DNA of 64,000 nt, from positions 5,610,616 through 5,674,615 of the forward strand of contig CM021314.1 in assembly GCA_010645155.1 (NCBI GenBank). Direction: 5' to 3'. This document shows, piece by piece, positions 14,559 through 29,665 of the stretch. The position numbers and the translations under genes were made by a program. Source of the stretch: Tigriopus japonicus. Taxonomy: Eukaryota; Arthropoda; Copepoda; Harpacticoida; Harpacticidae. Within the stretch, counting starts at the first letter, position 1; every line of letters begins with the position of its first letter. The notes beneath the pieces are model-generated. The model worked only from the letters and a program-made list of their open reading frames with translations, had not been told where the DNA came from and searched no databases.

Positions 14559-16924
14559 ATGGAGTTGTCGAGCTCAGGTAATGGGACCGGGAAGGAGTCT
14601 GTCACTCTTCTGAGTTACGCCTGTAATCGAACTGGGGCGAGACCATCGAGATACAACCCGAAGAGCAAGTGTACCACCTCCTACAATAGTGGTGCCGTAC
14701 CCCCTGTGGTGGCCAAGAAGTCTGACAAGTTCTTCAAGACTTTTCGGCGAAGGAGCAAAAGTGCATCTCGATTACAGCGAGACCAGAATTCGCCCGATTT
14801 TCGGGGCAGCGATTGCTCGTTGAACACTTTGGGCTTGGACTACGAAGATGATCGCAGAGTTGATCCGGATTTGACCAGGTTGACATACACCCTCAACGGT
14901 CGAGAACGTAGTGGAACAGCAAGTCATCCTAGTCATCCCGAGGCTCCCAAGAAGCCCGATCGAGTCACGTTGGTCGGCTTTGCCAGCCATTGCGAGTTGG
15001 ATCGCTTTGGTGTGGATGATCTGGCCTTGTCTCCTACTCGACAGAGTCCGCGAGTTGCCCGACGTCGATTTGGGCGAAAGGGCGTTGCCTCGCTCGATTT
15101 TGGGGGCAGCACTTCCAATCTGGTCATGAGTGATCAGCAGAATCGATCCAATTTTACCAATCTACGCACGTCTCGAGATGTCAAAATGGAGCGGGAACGC
15201 CTCCGACAGGAGAAAATGAGCCATTTCAAGCAAGAAACCAGAGATCTCTTCCAGAAGATGAAGCAGGAGAGCTTCGAGTCATTTCTTAACGAGACCGGTC
15301 AGAGGGCCCCATTATTGAGTGGGCCCTCACTCTTCGAGGAGCGACTTCGAGCCCTGGAGTTGGCTAATGACACCGATGGCTTCGGGCAATTAGTACAAGA
15401 AAATCATGAGCGTTTCCTACAACTCGTCCGTGAACAACGAGCTTCGGCCTTTGCCTCGCGGCTTTCACCTTCGCCAACGCTCTTTGGGGGATTAAGAGGA
15501 GGAGGAGGAGGAGGAGGAGGACGAGGGAGACTCGCGTCATCGCCTGCTCTCTCTTCCTCGGAGGAGGCCGCCACCACCTCTAGGTCTTCAAGTAGGGGTG
15601 AAGGGTTGATGGACTCTCGAACTTTAGGCCAAAGTACTAGTAATAGTAGTCATCCTCGAGGAAGAGGAGGAGATGTAGTGAGCGTGTCCTCCGAGGGCCA
15701 CCCCAAGCCAAGAGTGCACCACATTCAGATCCAGAGGGAGAATCTGAGTTGCGAGGTGGACAACAACAGTGGCCAAGTCTTGCTCAGGAAGGAATCCGAC
15801 TCAAAGTTGGAGATCATAGTGAAAGACGAAAATCCGGGTCTGGCTCAGACCCGAAGTGACCCTGTGATTAGGGAGATTGTGGTCCAAGTCGCTGGGAAGA
15901 ATAGTAAAGAGAGACTCCCAACGAGTATTAGTTGTGATAAGGCTCCCACTATTGCGGACTGTGAGCATTTTAGTGATGTCGGAAGCTATTGCTCTGACGA
16001 GGATGATAGTGAACATGAAGGGGACGAGTCCCGAGTAACTGACCTAAAAACACCTTCAACCTCTTCGACAATCACTTTGAATAAAGAGGACAGTCAGGAA
16101 CTCTTTGGAGAGTGTGGGACACGTGAATTGCAGAGTAATCGAAGCAACAACAACAATGAGACCGGTGTCATTATTCCCTGTGAAGTGGTCCGATCCAAGG
16201 CGACCTTCTCCTCGTCTGCTCTATCAAACAAAGAAAAGAAACCTGATCATCTGTGTATAGTTGCACAAGAGGAAAACAACAGCTCAAGTGTGCAAAGAAG
16301 TTTATCCTCATCTAGCAGATTATCCAGCTCAAGTTCAGGATTTTCATCCGGCACAAGTGAAACGTTTAATCAACCTCATAGTGGGGCAGGCCCCAATTCG
16401 AGCCCCATCCCCCAGAAATCTCAAGGTGCCTTCGAGAAAAGGTCCGTAGCCTATTATCATCCTACATTCACCAATCATCTCGGATTTGGTCGGTTGGGCA
16501 CGGGCTTGCGGGCCAAGACCCATAGCTCATCCGACGTCTACCAATTCCGACGAGAGTCTCTCCAAGGTTTTGGCAACTTTCCGACCTTCTCACCACCATT
16601 TCCTCTACTGATCTCATCGGGAAGCTCTTTAGTGAGTAAAAGAGCCAATGGGGTAGGCGGTGTCGAATCGAATTCATCAAGTGGGAAACTGAGTTTCCCA
16701 AACTCTAAGGGATCAATTACATCGGCTAGTGCCTCGAACATCATGCTATCTAACGGCAAAGTGCTCCACCACCATCAAAACGAACACAATCTCCTCGTGA
16801 CAAAATCCAAGTCTTCGACACTCGAGTCCAACTCATCGACAAGCTCTGGCGAGTCCAGTGGTGGAAGCAGCCAAGGATCGAGTCGTGGAAGCAGTGGGAG
16901 TGATGGGAATTCCGCGAGTTACAG
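14559..16924 (+). CDS. 5' coding exon of an FGD-family RhoGEF (long N-terminus)
   Basis: This single exon encodes about 788 residues. A clear acceptor (polypyrimidine tract then CTAG at 14518-14521) precedes it. The chosen start is the ATG at 14559 in a good context (CAACCATGG); the frame is also open across the acceptor, so a start further upstream is possible. The exon ends at TTACAG|GTAGGA (16924/16925) in phase 2, which matches the acceptor at 39581 that opens the RhoGEF part. The protein is largely disordered and Ser-rich. It has a basic patch near residues 58-75 (FFKTFRRRSKSASR), a charged probable coiled coil about 205-300, eight consecutive Gly about 313-320, then Ser-rich and acidic stretches. 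FGD proteins commonly carry long poorly conserved N-termini, and this one probably has regulatory or targeting functions. Joining to the exon 22.7 kb downstream is inferred from phase and from the absence of an intervening terminator-type exon. Confidence 0.75.
15496..15522 (+). repeat. (GGA)n tract encoding poly-glycine
   Basis: Eight in-frame GGA codons lie within the large 5' exon. Length variation here would only add or remove glycines. Confidence 0.85.
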
Positions 16925-19900
16925 GTAGGAATCGTTTGAATTGTATGCTTCAGAGAAGGAAGACGAGGAGGACGAGGAGGAGAAGAAGGGAGGAAGATTT
17001 GGTAAATTGCAAATTGAACGCTGGAGAAACTTCTATCTATCTCTCGCTGGACCAGATTGCTTCAGTAGGTAGACCTGAATGAGACTAAACTACCAACTTG
17101 ATCGGTCCAGAAGCGATTTTCTTATGCAATGATGCGAGAAAAAAAATTCGAACACTCCTCGTTCGAGTCTGAGAATCCGTGATGGAAGAAGTCCTGGCTC
17201 TCCATTGTCGGTTCCTGAAAAAATAGGAGTGCCAAGGGACATAAATTGGCTCGAGTTCGGAGAAGACTAACCATTAATGGTCAATGTGTCAAGTTGAGCC
17301 TTCATTAGGAACAAAAGATCCTTCATGAGAGCGGAACACTATGGGAATTGGTCAGCACATGTTCGTGTTTTTTGACCATAATCAAGTAAGCGCTGATGGG
17401 GTATATTTTCGTGAGTGTCTCATTTATGATGTTTTGCTTAACGTCAACGACTCGACTTGATGGAAACCTGTTTCTGGACTGACCCTAAAAATGTGCCACC
17501 TGACCCGACCAGAGGGTATCCTACTCAAGGTCTGGGAAAGAGCTCTATTTCGAGTTCATCAAAACCTATCGATGCACTTTCAAGTTCAGGATTAAACCAA
17601 CTTAGAGTGTGTGTGTTTTTGTCCCAAGCTTGTCTTGTCAATCACGGCTTTTAGGAATTTAGTTCGAAGCTCCATGACACGAAAACTTGTTTGTGCCGCC
17701 AATCAGGAACAAACTTTGGATAAAAACTCTCAAATCTAGGGTGAAACTAGCTCCGGGGGCAAATATTCATAACCAGTTATAAATGGGCGATCGAGGCATT
17801 GGGAACGATTAGTTGTCCTTAAATTCTAAACATGCTTTGAGCAAGGTCAAGTTTATAAGCCGTTTGTAGCTCCCAGACTACAGGGACAGGCACAAAAATC
17901 CTGTAACCACGCGATGAACTTAAGAATTCATGTCTGTCAAGCACTCCGTAATTGTTAGAGTATGTTGACATGTACATGTTTGTATTTCCATTTCTATGCC
18001 TTTGCTAGAATTAACATGAAACGTTATCAACAGAAAAACAAGGTTAGGCGTTGCTTTTCTCCCACATTATGAAAACATTTGGACGACAAACAACATACAA
18101 TGATAAAGATGTTAGGAATGGAGAGTGGCCTTCTCTTTTGGTGCAAGGGATGTTTTTCATTCCTTGGATGAGCCGAAAAGACCTTGCGGTTCTTTCATCG
18201 TCCAATAATTACACGGTATCCAGTAGTCATTTAACCGAACTACGTAACCAAAGACTTTGGAAGAGACAATGTATGTCCAAGAATCTATTTTGGACGAAAC
18301 GTTAAAAATGTCATGCATTGTGAAGAAGTGGACCTCATATCGAATGGTACCCAGTTTTCAAATGGCGTTCAAACCTTTTGTCCAAAACTGTCAAACAGCT
18401 TTTATCGACAGAACCTATAATAACTCCACCGCTGTTAAACTCAATGGACGAACCGATTTTTGGGACATTGTCAAGAGGGATCAATATCCCGAATTTGAAG
18501 GCAAAGCTCTTTTCTTGAATTTGAAATACCTGTCCCTGTCTTTGTGCTCCCTCGTGGAGATGACTAGGCTACAATTTACTAATATGGCCTAGATCTGTAT
18601 CAGACAAGTTGACTTACAGGCCGACCAAGACCCGAGGGTGGGACCGTTCTTCTTTGCCTAAAACAACTCCCGACCCTCTTTCGACGATTTTCGAAGAAAT
18701 ATAAATATTTTGACTTGCTGCAGTCAAAATTTGCCTCATTCTGGAAAGAGAAATTGGAGCAAGAACCTTTTTCGCACCGCTCAAAGAACGATAGGTTCAT
18801 TCCCACTTTCCAAACATTCAAATCAATCTTGACCAGCAATCAAAATGCTCCCCCGATCTTGCTTCACTTTGGATATCCCCGGTCAAACGGTTTTAACACA
18901 AAAGAACACATCCAGGGATCCCATTAGACCACCCACTGTCCAAAGTACATACAAAAATGCCTTTAAATACGATGGTAGGTAGGAGGAGGCCTACAGCGAA
19001 CACGATTATAATGAGTCATTTCGAGGGGAGAAAATCATGCTCAACGTGTTCTTCTTCCGTCATGTCATGCGCACAACAGATGACTGATTCAGCTAGAATG
19101 AGCTGCCTCCGGATCGTCCATTCAAGATGGACCCACGAATAAGGATAGGATTCACTTTCATTTCGACGCATCTCAAGTGGCCCAGGAGGCTTCGTTTGGC
19201 TTCTTCTATGTCTCAACGGTATCTTTTTTCGGGTATTACAGTCCTGGCCGTCTTTTAATTCGGACAGGTTGCTTCAGCACGCTGGAGATTTGAGGTGAAA
19301 TCGAAAGTTGGTCAAATGATGAGAGCCTAATCAAACACTCAGCTGACAAAACAGGGCTATTCGCTAATTCCACGTTTAGAAACGCCTGAACAGCTCGATA
19401 ATGTGTGGGGAACACACCCTGTACGTTGGAATGCGTGTCATGTTACCTTAAGTTGTCCTGAAGAAGCAAGTCAGCAAGGCAACGGCCAAACATCACCATA
19501 TTCCCAAATGGTCTATGCCACATGACGACCAATCTTCGTTCGCATAAGTCGATGACGAAAGAATGGAATATCTTCTGGTCAAACAAACACCAACCCAAAA
19601 TACTTGTCTAAAGGCGAAAAATTAGAAATCGTGCTTCAAGTTGGAGAATTCGGGATATGTTTTGAAAGGTGAAATCACCTTCTTTTTTTTCTCTCTCTCC
19701 CTTTCTGTTAAGATTCCTCAATTAAGTGTTTTCCTGTGTTTCATTCACATCGGACAGGATTGGGTTTCTTGCGGCTCTCTTGATTCCAAATCAGAAAATT
19801 TTCCAATTGAAGACCATCATCTCCAATCCCGTCAAGGAGGAGTTAATTACTTTGAGAAGTGGAGCTTGTGGGCCTAGAGTCGTAACTGTTTGCGCAGGGT

Positions 19901-22900
19901 TGCCAAATTATCCAATTGCTGTAGTTCCCTTTCATAGCGAAATATGTCAGACAGTTGTACTCCATGTTCGAACCTGTGTATGGTATTTACACTTAACGTT
20001 CACACATGAGAATGAGGTGCAAAGTTCATTGGTGCTCACTTCCTTGTCATGCCTACTTGTCAAATCCTGTGGTTGTTTGGGTGAGACTGGTTGGTGGTTT
20101 CACCCACCTCGTGGTAAAAGAAACCAATGAGATGGACGTTTCGTGGCGAGAGAATGAACGAAAGACACAGCAGCAAAACGAAGGAGAGAAAGTCGGATTT
20201 TGTTGTCGACTTCCCCCTGGAGGGCAATTTCAAATTTCCAAGACAATCCCTCAATTGTACAATAGTCGGTTTATGGCAGTTTGTAACTTGTGCTTTGGGC
20301 TGACAAAGGTAAGCCAAGGGATGTCCCTAATGGGCGAAGAAGAGTGATACTCCACGTCATGCCGATGCCACATATGGGGACGGGCTCATTTTCTCTAATT
20401 GGTTGTTTCACTTTAAAACTGGTGTCGGCAATCTCTCTCAGGATCTCTAGATAGTGGGAGCTTTTTTAAGTGTGACTTGACGTAACGGCACTTTGATGGC
20501 AAGATGGATCAAGGATCGAAGATCCGCTGGAGTGCATGTCATTCAATAGGCGTTAATTTGGAAAAGCAAAAGAGTAAGACGGAGATTGAGATCTGGACGT
20601 TTAACCACGGACAACTCAAGTCAAGGGTGTTTGAATTTTTCTAAAAAGTTTTTTTGAGGTCTACCGCTTGAGAACGGGAGCTCAAGATCAACCCCCTCTC
20701 CGGCAAAAAAGTAGGATCTGTTTTTTTCCGGCATTTTCAATTCTGACCCATATTTTTCAAGCATCTCATAAAACCGCTAAGGAGGGCAAAAAGTGGGGCT
20801 TTTACTCAAGCTTATCTTGCAGTGCATTCACGGGAGATCAGTTTTCATCTTCATAACTAGCCGGTTAAAGGGTTTCATTGGCGCCCTGAGCCGGCCAGCA
20901 ACTCTTTGTGCTTTTGAGAATGAGATTCCAATCCTTGAGCTGAGGGTGGCGATCACGATTTCACGATTTCCTCATTGCCTTCGACCCACCCCTAGTCTCT
21001 CCAATGGGCTTGAGCAATGTGAATTCGACCTCTCCTCGTGCATACTCGATGAAAATATTGAATCTTCCCTTCCCCCTTTTGATTTTCTCTTTTCCTCCCC
21101 CTTTGCCTCTTTTTGCAACGATGAAGGCAATTATGAGTTCTAAATACACCTAAATAACGGCCATTAAAGCGATCCATCTTGGCCTTTGGATTTCGGGCAA
21201 ATCCTTCCGAGAGATCTTGAGATGAAGTCTCGCTCACCCCAAGACATCGGAAGATCCTTTTCACTTTGGTGTCAAGATAATGGTGGGCATGATCATCATC
21301 CCATTCAAGAAAACGATCAGCTCCTCCTCACCCCCTTCATTCTTCGTTCGCGGACTCTCTGGGAAAAGCCATTAGAGCTGAGCAATGAATCTTGCATTTT
21401 TTTATTACAAATCTTCAAAAGAGACTCGAGGAAATCGGCAGGGAAGATGAAATCTCGAAATCACTCCGTGATGAACTGGCTCCGAGGCCAAGCATGGAGC
21501 GAAACTTCACTTCTCGCTAATGATTATCTCCTAAACCAACATCAAGTGTGAGCAATTCCACTCGATCGTTGGTGTGAAATGCCTTAAAACACGGCAAATA
21601 AATCACCATTGCAAACGCGTCTTTTTATACAACAAAGCGTTTCGTGAGTTGAGCCATGAAGCTCCGGAATTAAGAGTATCCCATAAATTGAGGTTTGTGC
21701 CAACAGAAGTTCGAAATGGTGAAAGCGATGACTAGCTAGGCTTCATCGCCCATAATCAGTTGGCTCCTTCTGGTAGCGTGTGTTTTAGTGGTTCATTCAC
21801 CAAACAAAGGAATGAGCGATGAGCCTTTTAGAGCAAGTTGACACCTGAAATCAGGTGGTGGGTTGGAATGTCTTTAAAGCTCTTGATAAAAATTGACCTG
21901 AAAAGAGTCGGATGTGCGGATTTGAAATGCACAGAAAGCATATCCAGATGCCATCAGATCTCCCGGAATCGGATTCCAATCATGAAAGATGACTCATTTT
22001 GTAGATTCGTCTTCCTTCTTCGAAACCGGATTCATTTTTTTAATGGCCAAAAAGAGAACTGTTCTGTCTCTTTAGTTCTTGGACTTTCACCGTATGAAGT
22101 ATTCTATCATTTCAAGTTGTCTGAAGTGTTTTGCTTCCCAAATTGAGCTTACTCATCATCGCAAGTATCTGGGTATTTTTTAATCTGTGACAAGATATCG
22201 TCTTATTTCCTAGAAGTTCGAATTCCCAAAGATCACCTTGTAATCTGCAATATCTCTGAAAGTTGGACACAGCGCACAAAATGCAACTCGGCAGTTCAAA
22301 TGAACCTTTCAAAAGCAATTTCAAAATAATCATAATTGACAAACCACCTTCATAACAAATGATAAATCGATGACGTTAGAAATGAATGTGTTCTGGTTCG
22401 TTTCGTTGGAGAACCCGGATAGATATCGCGTCGCCTCCTACTTGAATTTGACCACGATTTCAGTGTTCATTCAAAGAATTGATGACAGCGTGGGTGGATC
22501 ATCATGATCTTGATTACCTCCTAAAGAAGCAACTTTCTAAAAGAGTGTTTGCACAAATCAATCGCAAATAACACCGCCCACTAAATTAAAGCTGGTTTAT
22601 CCATGAGGACCAAGGTAGCCGAATTCGCATAGTTAAGACGTTTGGGTAGCCAAAAGCTCTCTTGTTCATGATTCGCCCTCTCATAAACCTTAATTGATCC
22701 GCCATGATTTGCTTCTTCGGAATTCTGCCAAGTGTTGCCATTCATGCCAGTTATTTAGATGTTGAGCACATTTCCCAATCTTCGAAGACCCAATATATGC
22801 GAAGAAAACGGAAATTTCACAATCAAAACCTGGTTTTTACATCAAATCAAGACCAGCCGGAGTTTGGTGATCATTTTAATGAAGGTGAACATGCCATACG

Positions 22901-25900
22901 AAATTAGTCGCGTTTCTATTGTTGGAAAGAAACGGCAGTCCTGATTCATTCGCTACTAGTCGTGATTTGACCGTTTTTGAAAGAGTGACGACTTTGGCTA
23001 TGGCATTTCATGCATTTGAAGGTTTATCCTGAGGCCTGTGGCATTACATGTCTAGCAAATGCAAGGTCATTAACACCAAACCTAGACGTGTGACGACAAC
23101 GATCACAATTAATTTCTCTAAATCAGGCCTTTTTCTCAAGCAATTTCCTCTGTTCAGGAGTATATTGGCAATAATATTGATCTGATCTTGCTCAAGTTGC
23201 ACAACTCATTTCCACATGAGCAAAATGTCAAGATGCCTATTAACCTTGGACCATGGAAGCTAAGCTGGTGGAGATGAACTGGGTGATCCGTTTTACATTC
23301 TCGAAATGGTGAGAAAATCAGAAATCTAACGCACTCCACTCGAGTCTTCAAGATCAGGAAACTCATCAGATCTTACAAATCTTGCCTGGGATGAGCCGTA
23401 AACCCTCGAATAACACAGGGGTGTGACATCCATAAAAATGCCTCAACTCAGACTTGACTTGGAGATAAAGTTGAAAGATGCAGTGAAGTGGGCAATCTTG
23501 GAAAGATAGTCAGGCACAAGTTGTCTGAACTCGGCCAGGCATTCGATTATTTCCAACAACAGCAACAGCTACAACAACAATAACCAAACCCCTTTGTATT
23601 TTCATCTGACTCGACAAGCATCTTCTCTAGAACCCGTCATTCAAGTCACGCACCATTAGAGTTACGGCATAGATTGACGAGGAAATCAAACCTAGATAAC
23701 GCGGGAAGAGAGCCCCGGACGAACATCGTCAAGCAAAGCTTCTCCATGTCTGTGGCAATTTTCTTCTACTCCTCCTTCAATCTTGCAAGTCAGGAGATAC
23801 TTGTAACATTGAGCTTGCATGAGTATTCAAAACGAAATGCTCAACCGCTTTGAAATTGTGGGTGTTGCTTGTACCCCTAGAACATGAAAAGAGAGAACAG
23901 GAGTGAAGCCAGATACATTCGTTATCTTTGCAATTACTACAACTTGCGATACTTTTAGTGCACAAAAAGTATTGTGGGTACGGACAAAGCAGCTCTTTGT
24001 TCTAGAACGCGTAGACGGGCGAAACTCTGAAAATTTGCTTTCTGCTTTCCAGGTATGACACAAATCGGATGGGATGGGATTATCTTTGGCTTTAGCAGTA
24101 TTTTGAGTCACTGTTCCCGAATATCATTCCCAAGGATTCCGTCTTCCTCATCTCATGAAAGCCAATGACCCTATTCTAATACTCAAAAGTGAAGACGACG
24201 GCTCTGAATCCAATTTTTTCACAAGGGAAACATATCTTGCTCCCTAATATGGGGTATTAAAAAGGGCATTTCTGAGCCAATATCAATTGTTCAGAAGGGC
24301 TCTCTGGGCTCAGGAAATGATGCCAGGTCCATGACGTGATTAGTTTTTCGGCGTAGGGAGAGAGAAAATTAGTGGTTTGGTGTGAAAATGTTTGCTTTCA
24401 AGATTGTTACGTGGGGTCATTGTGTCTGGAGTTGGTCGAGGGTCGCTGGATATCTAGCAAGAAATGTGCTTCTTCATCTTGACCATTGCTATAGCGAAAT
24501 GACCCTTTGCAACCCTGGCCGTTTTTACCCAAGGGATGCTTTTTATGATGGTCATGTTCGAAGGGAAAAAGTGTTTTAAGAGCGCTCTAAAAGCCTTGGA
24601 GGGAAGGGCATTGCACCAAACCAAGATGGTCGTTTTCTCAGACGACGATTCTGGAATTCTTCATGAATGCTCCTTGCGTCCATGGTTTGATCACGTGCAA
24701 GGAAATGGAATCGAATGGTTGCTGTTGTTGTCGCTATTGTTGGTGGCTCTCAAGTCAAATAGAGTCATTGTAAAGCACATTATTTCAGGATAATTGGACT
24801 AGGAAATCAATTGTAAAGAGCATTCCCTTCAATCAACGTCACCATGTGGCTCACTTCAAGGAACAATTTTCCAATCACAAGGTTCAACTAGACAACAAGC
24901 AAACATATTTACAGAGCAATAAAGGTCTGAATGAAGCCATCTTCTCACAGTTGCAGATTTCATGTTTTTTCCACGCAACCTCACTGATTATGTTTTGGGA
25001 TACTGAAACCGACTCGAGTAGAGATAGCTATTGTACTGTAATACTACTATTTGAATGGCCGGGTTCGTGTCATGGGAACTCTTGACAGGGAAGCGAATGA
25101 TAAATCTCTTTACGGAAGCGTTTGTCAGAGGCAAACTTCATTCTAGATCTTCTCGAAGACGAACTTGCGAATTCTCAATCATTTTCCTACCATATTGTGA
25201 GCTAACTTCTCTGTGCTCCGCCAACCTCCAAGATAAGAGACGAGAATTGGAAGATATTGATGAGGTAATTCTCACAGGGTGTGAAAGTTCTTGGGAAAAC
25301 ATTGCTACAAGCATGCAGGAAAATCGTTCTTAGCCTCCAAAGTCATTTGGAAGTCGACTCTGGACGACATGGAGATATATTGTTGAAAGGCGTTGCTGTC
25401 CCAAGCTTAAATTGTTAATGTCTCTCGTTTTGTAAGAATTCGCAGCAATGTTTACCGGTTACGTTTTATGGATGGAGCAGAGATGTGAGGGGAGTGAAAG
25501 AAAGGCTTCGTGCTCGGCCTCAATTTCCCTCCTAAAGATCAACTGCTTTGATTTCCCCCATTCGTAATTTTAACACTTCTACTTGCCAAGAAAAGCAAAT
25601 CATAGATGACACTCAACCTGGATGGTTCATTTTCAAACATCCAATGTCCCCATTCATCACAAATGAACCCAACCCCAACATCGCAAACTGTGTTGAACCA
25701 TTGATAGGGTACGATTTGTAACGTTACACATTCAAGATAAGTTCCTAATTTAGAGCTGTCCAAAGTCAAATCAACCTCTAATAACACCTATGCGAGATCT
25801 TCGCCTCTTTTGCTCTCCCTCGTATTCGTGTAGACCTGCCAAAATGAACTGGATGTTGTAGTTTCTTCAAACACATCAGGCCTATTGTAGTCGTCGCTGT

Positions 25901-28900
25901 TGTGACTGCCAAACCAAATTACCGGTTGATTCCTGTTGGAGTCGATTCTGTTAAGAAACGGGCCTACCACTACCAACTATAATTGGCGAGTTCGTGCCCT
26001 CGAGAGAAAGGAAGAACGAAAAGTTCATCTTTAGTTGAATGGGATTAAAAAGCAATATTGCCGAAGTGGGCGAAGCTTTTCTTTTTCTGGGTTGGCTCGA
26101 GCAAAAAGCGTCAAAGGCATGCATGAAGGGTAGATGTACTTTTTGTTCCCCAGAGCGTTTTCCATGTGGAAAATCTTTCCCATCCCTCGTGAATTGAGTC
26201 TTGAGCAAAGGTGTGCGTTCGAACATATTCATGACCTTGTTTTAGAAGATTCTTCCTCTCTGTTGACTTTACAAACAGGCAAGAGATCCTCCAAGATATG
26301 CTTCATTGGACAAGATCCAGTTTTTGTCATGTCTTGAAGGAGCTTTTTGGTGGCGCTGTTGTTTTACAGTTTAGAATGAGGAGATCATGTTGAACTGTGA
26401 CGAATGGCAGAATGAATGACTGCCAAGATACTTTTTTCTACATTGTGGCCCAATTCCATGAATTCAACTTCGATCAGTTGGAGACGAGTTCAATCCTTGT
26501 TTTTCTCGAGCATGGCCTGGATTCGATCCGTTCTAGACCGAGCCAATCGATTCTGCTTGGTTAATTATTGACGAAACTTTGACGGCTGAAAGTTGGGATG
26601 ACCTTGTGGATGTAGATATGAACGGAGGAGCCCCACCACCATAGCCCAAATTGCAATCAATTTGCATTGAAAATCTCGCTTATCACGTGCTGTATCGTGT
26701 CCTGATCAACCACACAATGGGGAAGGATGAATGTTCAATAGGATATTGTTGGCAAGGTACAACCAAACCACAAACCGAGCTCGATTTCTTCCCCATGTTT
26801 TACTTTGAAGATAAAGTTAAACTATGCCACACCAACTGTCAACCCTTTGATGGTGGTCCACAGCAAACATGGATTGGGATGAATTCGATTTGAATGCTTG
26901 AGAGGTGAAAGTCAGGAACTAATTAGCGGGTCTATCAATACGTTTATGAATGCGACAAGGCTAATTCCGTTGAGCACATGACCTTTGTCAAAGATTTATG
27001 TCTTGGAGGTCTGTCTGACATGATCAGTTTAGAGCTAATGACTGGAATGTACCAGTCCAATCGAGTTTCTTTTCTTGGAAGTCCCGCCAAACAAGGGTTG
27101 AACAGACTATACTTCGTCAGGATGAAAAATCACCCGTATGAACACACGAAATCTCACCCCTTTAGCCACATACAGCAGGTCTACGAGTCATGCAAGGAGA
27201 AAGAATTTAAAGCCCGAGGGGCTCCACAAGGAGCTAAGCAGGCCCCACCTGAGGGTGGGAGATTCAAGGTTTACTCTCTCCCTCTTTGTATTTTCCTCTG
27301 GGATCGTATTTGGAAATGCAAAATCACACTGACCCAGCCCCTGCAATAGAGATTTGAGATCTTTAAAAGGCGTACAAACTCGTTAAATAATCCGGATTGA
27401 TGGAATCGTAGATAGATGTGAGCAAATGCGGATCAAATTCCTTGGGTCGTTCGGGGAAACAAAAGAGAGAAGGCAATATTCAATCTGATGGATAGATAGG
27501 GAGGTCATTTGCCTCGACCTTGAGCGTGGCCTCAAAAGCGAATCAGACAAGAGCAGAAAATGGGGGTTGAAGACGATTATTGTTATGGTACCAACTGGCT
27601 CCAACTCCTTAGTACTGTAGAGGGCAGCATTTTCCTCACTCTGACCATGGTGCCAAAATGAAAAAAAAACTACCTAGAGTACTTCATAATTATAATGGCA
27701 ATTGTGATTTGAAACATGCTTCTGCATATCATGCCTTAAAAGCAAGAGAAAGAATTCAGCAAATTTAAAGACAGAATGGATGATGAATTGAGACCCCAAA
27801 GGCTTAGCAAGGAAGAGGAGATAAACGCAATGTCTTTTACTTTGTTGACAGCGATCAAAATACAAAGATAATCATTTTGCATGAATTGAAGTGGACTTCA
27901 TGTTTTTTTAAATTTACGGACAAACCAAATCGTAGGTGGCATCCCAACTTTACGATTTGTCACAGTATTCGTGTTTGAGTCATTTTGCATAAAGACAATG
28001 GTTAATCAGTTGTAAATGCTGATCAAGCAAAAGAATTCCGATTTTAAAACAAATCAGTTTTTAGTTGAACATTCATCCACTTGAAATGTTTTTTCAAGAT
28101 GTATCGGAACTGACAATTAGATCTCTAAAAATAAATTTCGTTCATACCCTTTCATCGATCTCAATCAAGATTAGGTTTTTATTGTCATGGTCGCCTCATT
28201 CAATTTGAAAACCACCACTCCTGTTGGTTGGTTGGTTAAACCCCCTACGTTCTGCCTTGATTCGATTTGACGTCCCTCGCAATTGAGAAATTTAGACCCA
28301 ACTCAATTATTGACCTTGATCCCACTATGGAAGAGCCTTGAAGTATCATTAACCAACCATTGTGGTCAGTTTAACAAACGGAAGAAATGCCCGAGCACTT
28401 CACCATTATTACGACCACCGATGAATCATAAGAACTGGTGGGAGTTGGGAAAGCGCAAACTTGTGGGTGGATCATCGGGGAGATTTCTGTTGAGTTTGAC
28501 CTCTCCCGTTACCAATTCTCATATTGGGAGTGTTTGTTGAACCTTTTTGAAGAATTGCAATACGTTCACATGGCCAGGTTGATCTTTTTTCTGCGACACC
28601 CAGTCCAAACATGCATCTGTCGATTTTAATTCTATTGGACTGATATTGTCACTTCCAGTTGAAAAGAGGAATCGAGGCTTCTTTCAAGAGATCTTCTCGA
28701 CCGTTTCCTTCTCTTCAACCTTGACCCGAGAATTTCTTATTCAAAGAGTCAGCTTGCAATAAGTCATCACTGCCAGAAAAAAATATCCCTAGTCATTCTC
28801 ACCCACGGGTATCGTCACTCTTCAAGGGTGCAAAGTTATCTCTTCGTAGAAAAACGAATCATTCACAAAACAAAGTTAGAAGAATATAATAGGGCCCATG

Positions 28901-28990
28901 TCATAATATTTTTTCAAATTTTGTCCCAGCCTCTCGTTTCGTTTAATAAAAGCTGGAAAAGTACCGAGTTCTTGTCATACGTAAGTGTTT

Positions 28991-29393
28991 TTGATGGCTT
29001 TTGCTGACTATATTCGATCTACTGATTTTGCGACGCGTCTTTTCAAAAGTACTTTTTAGTCCTTTGTTTCTTTGTAAAGATGAAATGAATACTTTCGTGA
29101 TGTCATGTTAGCACAGTTTCTTGTAATAAGTGAGAGTCCAGGTTTGATTTTCCTCTCCGACCTTTCTCAAGAAACTAGAAAGATATTTTTGATAACGGAT
29201 TTTTTGATTTTGATAGCTTTTACTGACCATATTCGATCTACTGATTTTGCGACGCGTCTTTTCAAAAGTACTTTTTAGTCCTTGTTTCTTTGTAAAGATG
29301 AAATGAATACTTTCGTGGTGTTATGTTAGCACAGTTTCTTGTAATAAGAGAAAGTCCAGGTTTGATTCTCCTCTCCGACCTTTCTCAAGAAAC
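28991..29393. repeat. Two-copy tandem duplication, about 185-bp copies with 219-bp period
   Basis: Copy 1 is 28991-29175 and copy 2 is 29210-29393. Both share long identical stretches (for example 'tattcgatctactgattttg' and 'aaatgaatactttcgtg'), with scattered substitutions such as gctgac/actgac and gtgatgtcatg/gtggtgttatg. The ~34 bp between them is not repeated. The copies carry no open frame of note. Confidence 0.9.
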
Positions 29394-29665
29394 AAGGCGT
29401 TAATCCACACCCACAGACGGAGACCTATTCCAATAACCGAAAGATTATTGAGAGATTCTAACAAATTATCCTCATTCCGCTTAAACCCAATCAAGTGAGT
29501 GATTTCTTTATTTTCGGTTGCATTAATCTCTTTAAGCTGACATTTTGAGAAGTTGCAAAAAGATCACTGAGCAAGCAAATTAGCTGGGATATCATCCGAT
29601 GTGGAAGCTCCGGAACTCCTTCCGGACACTCTTTGCGCTTGGTCAGCACTTCCAGTCTCCTCGTC

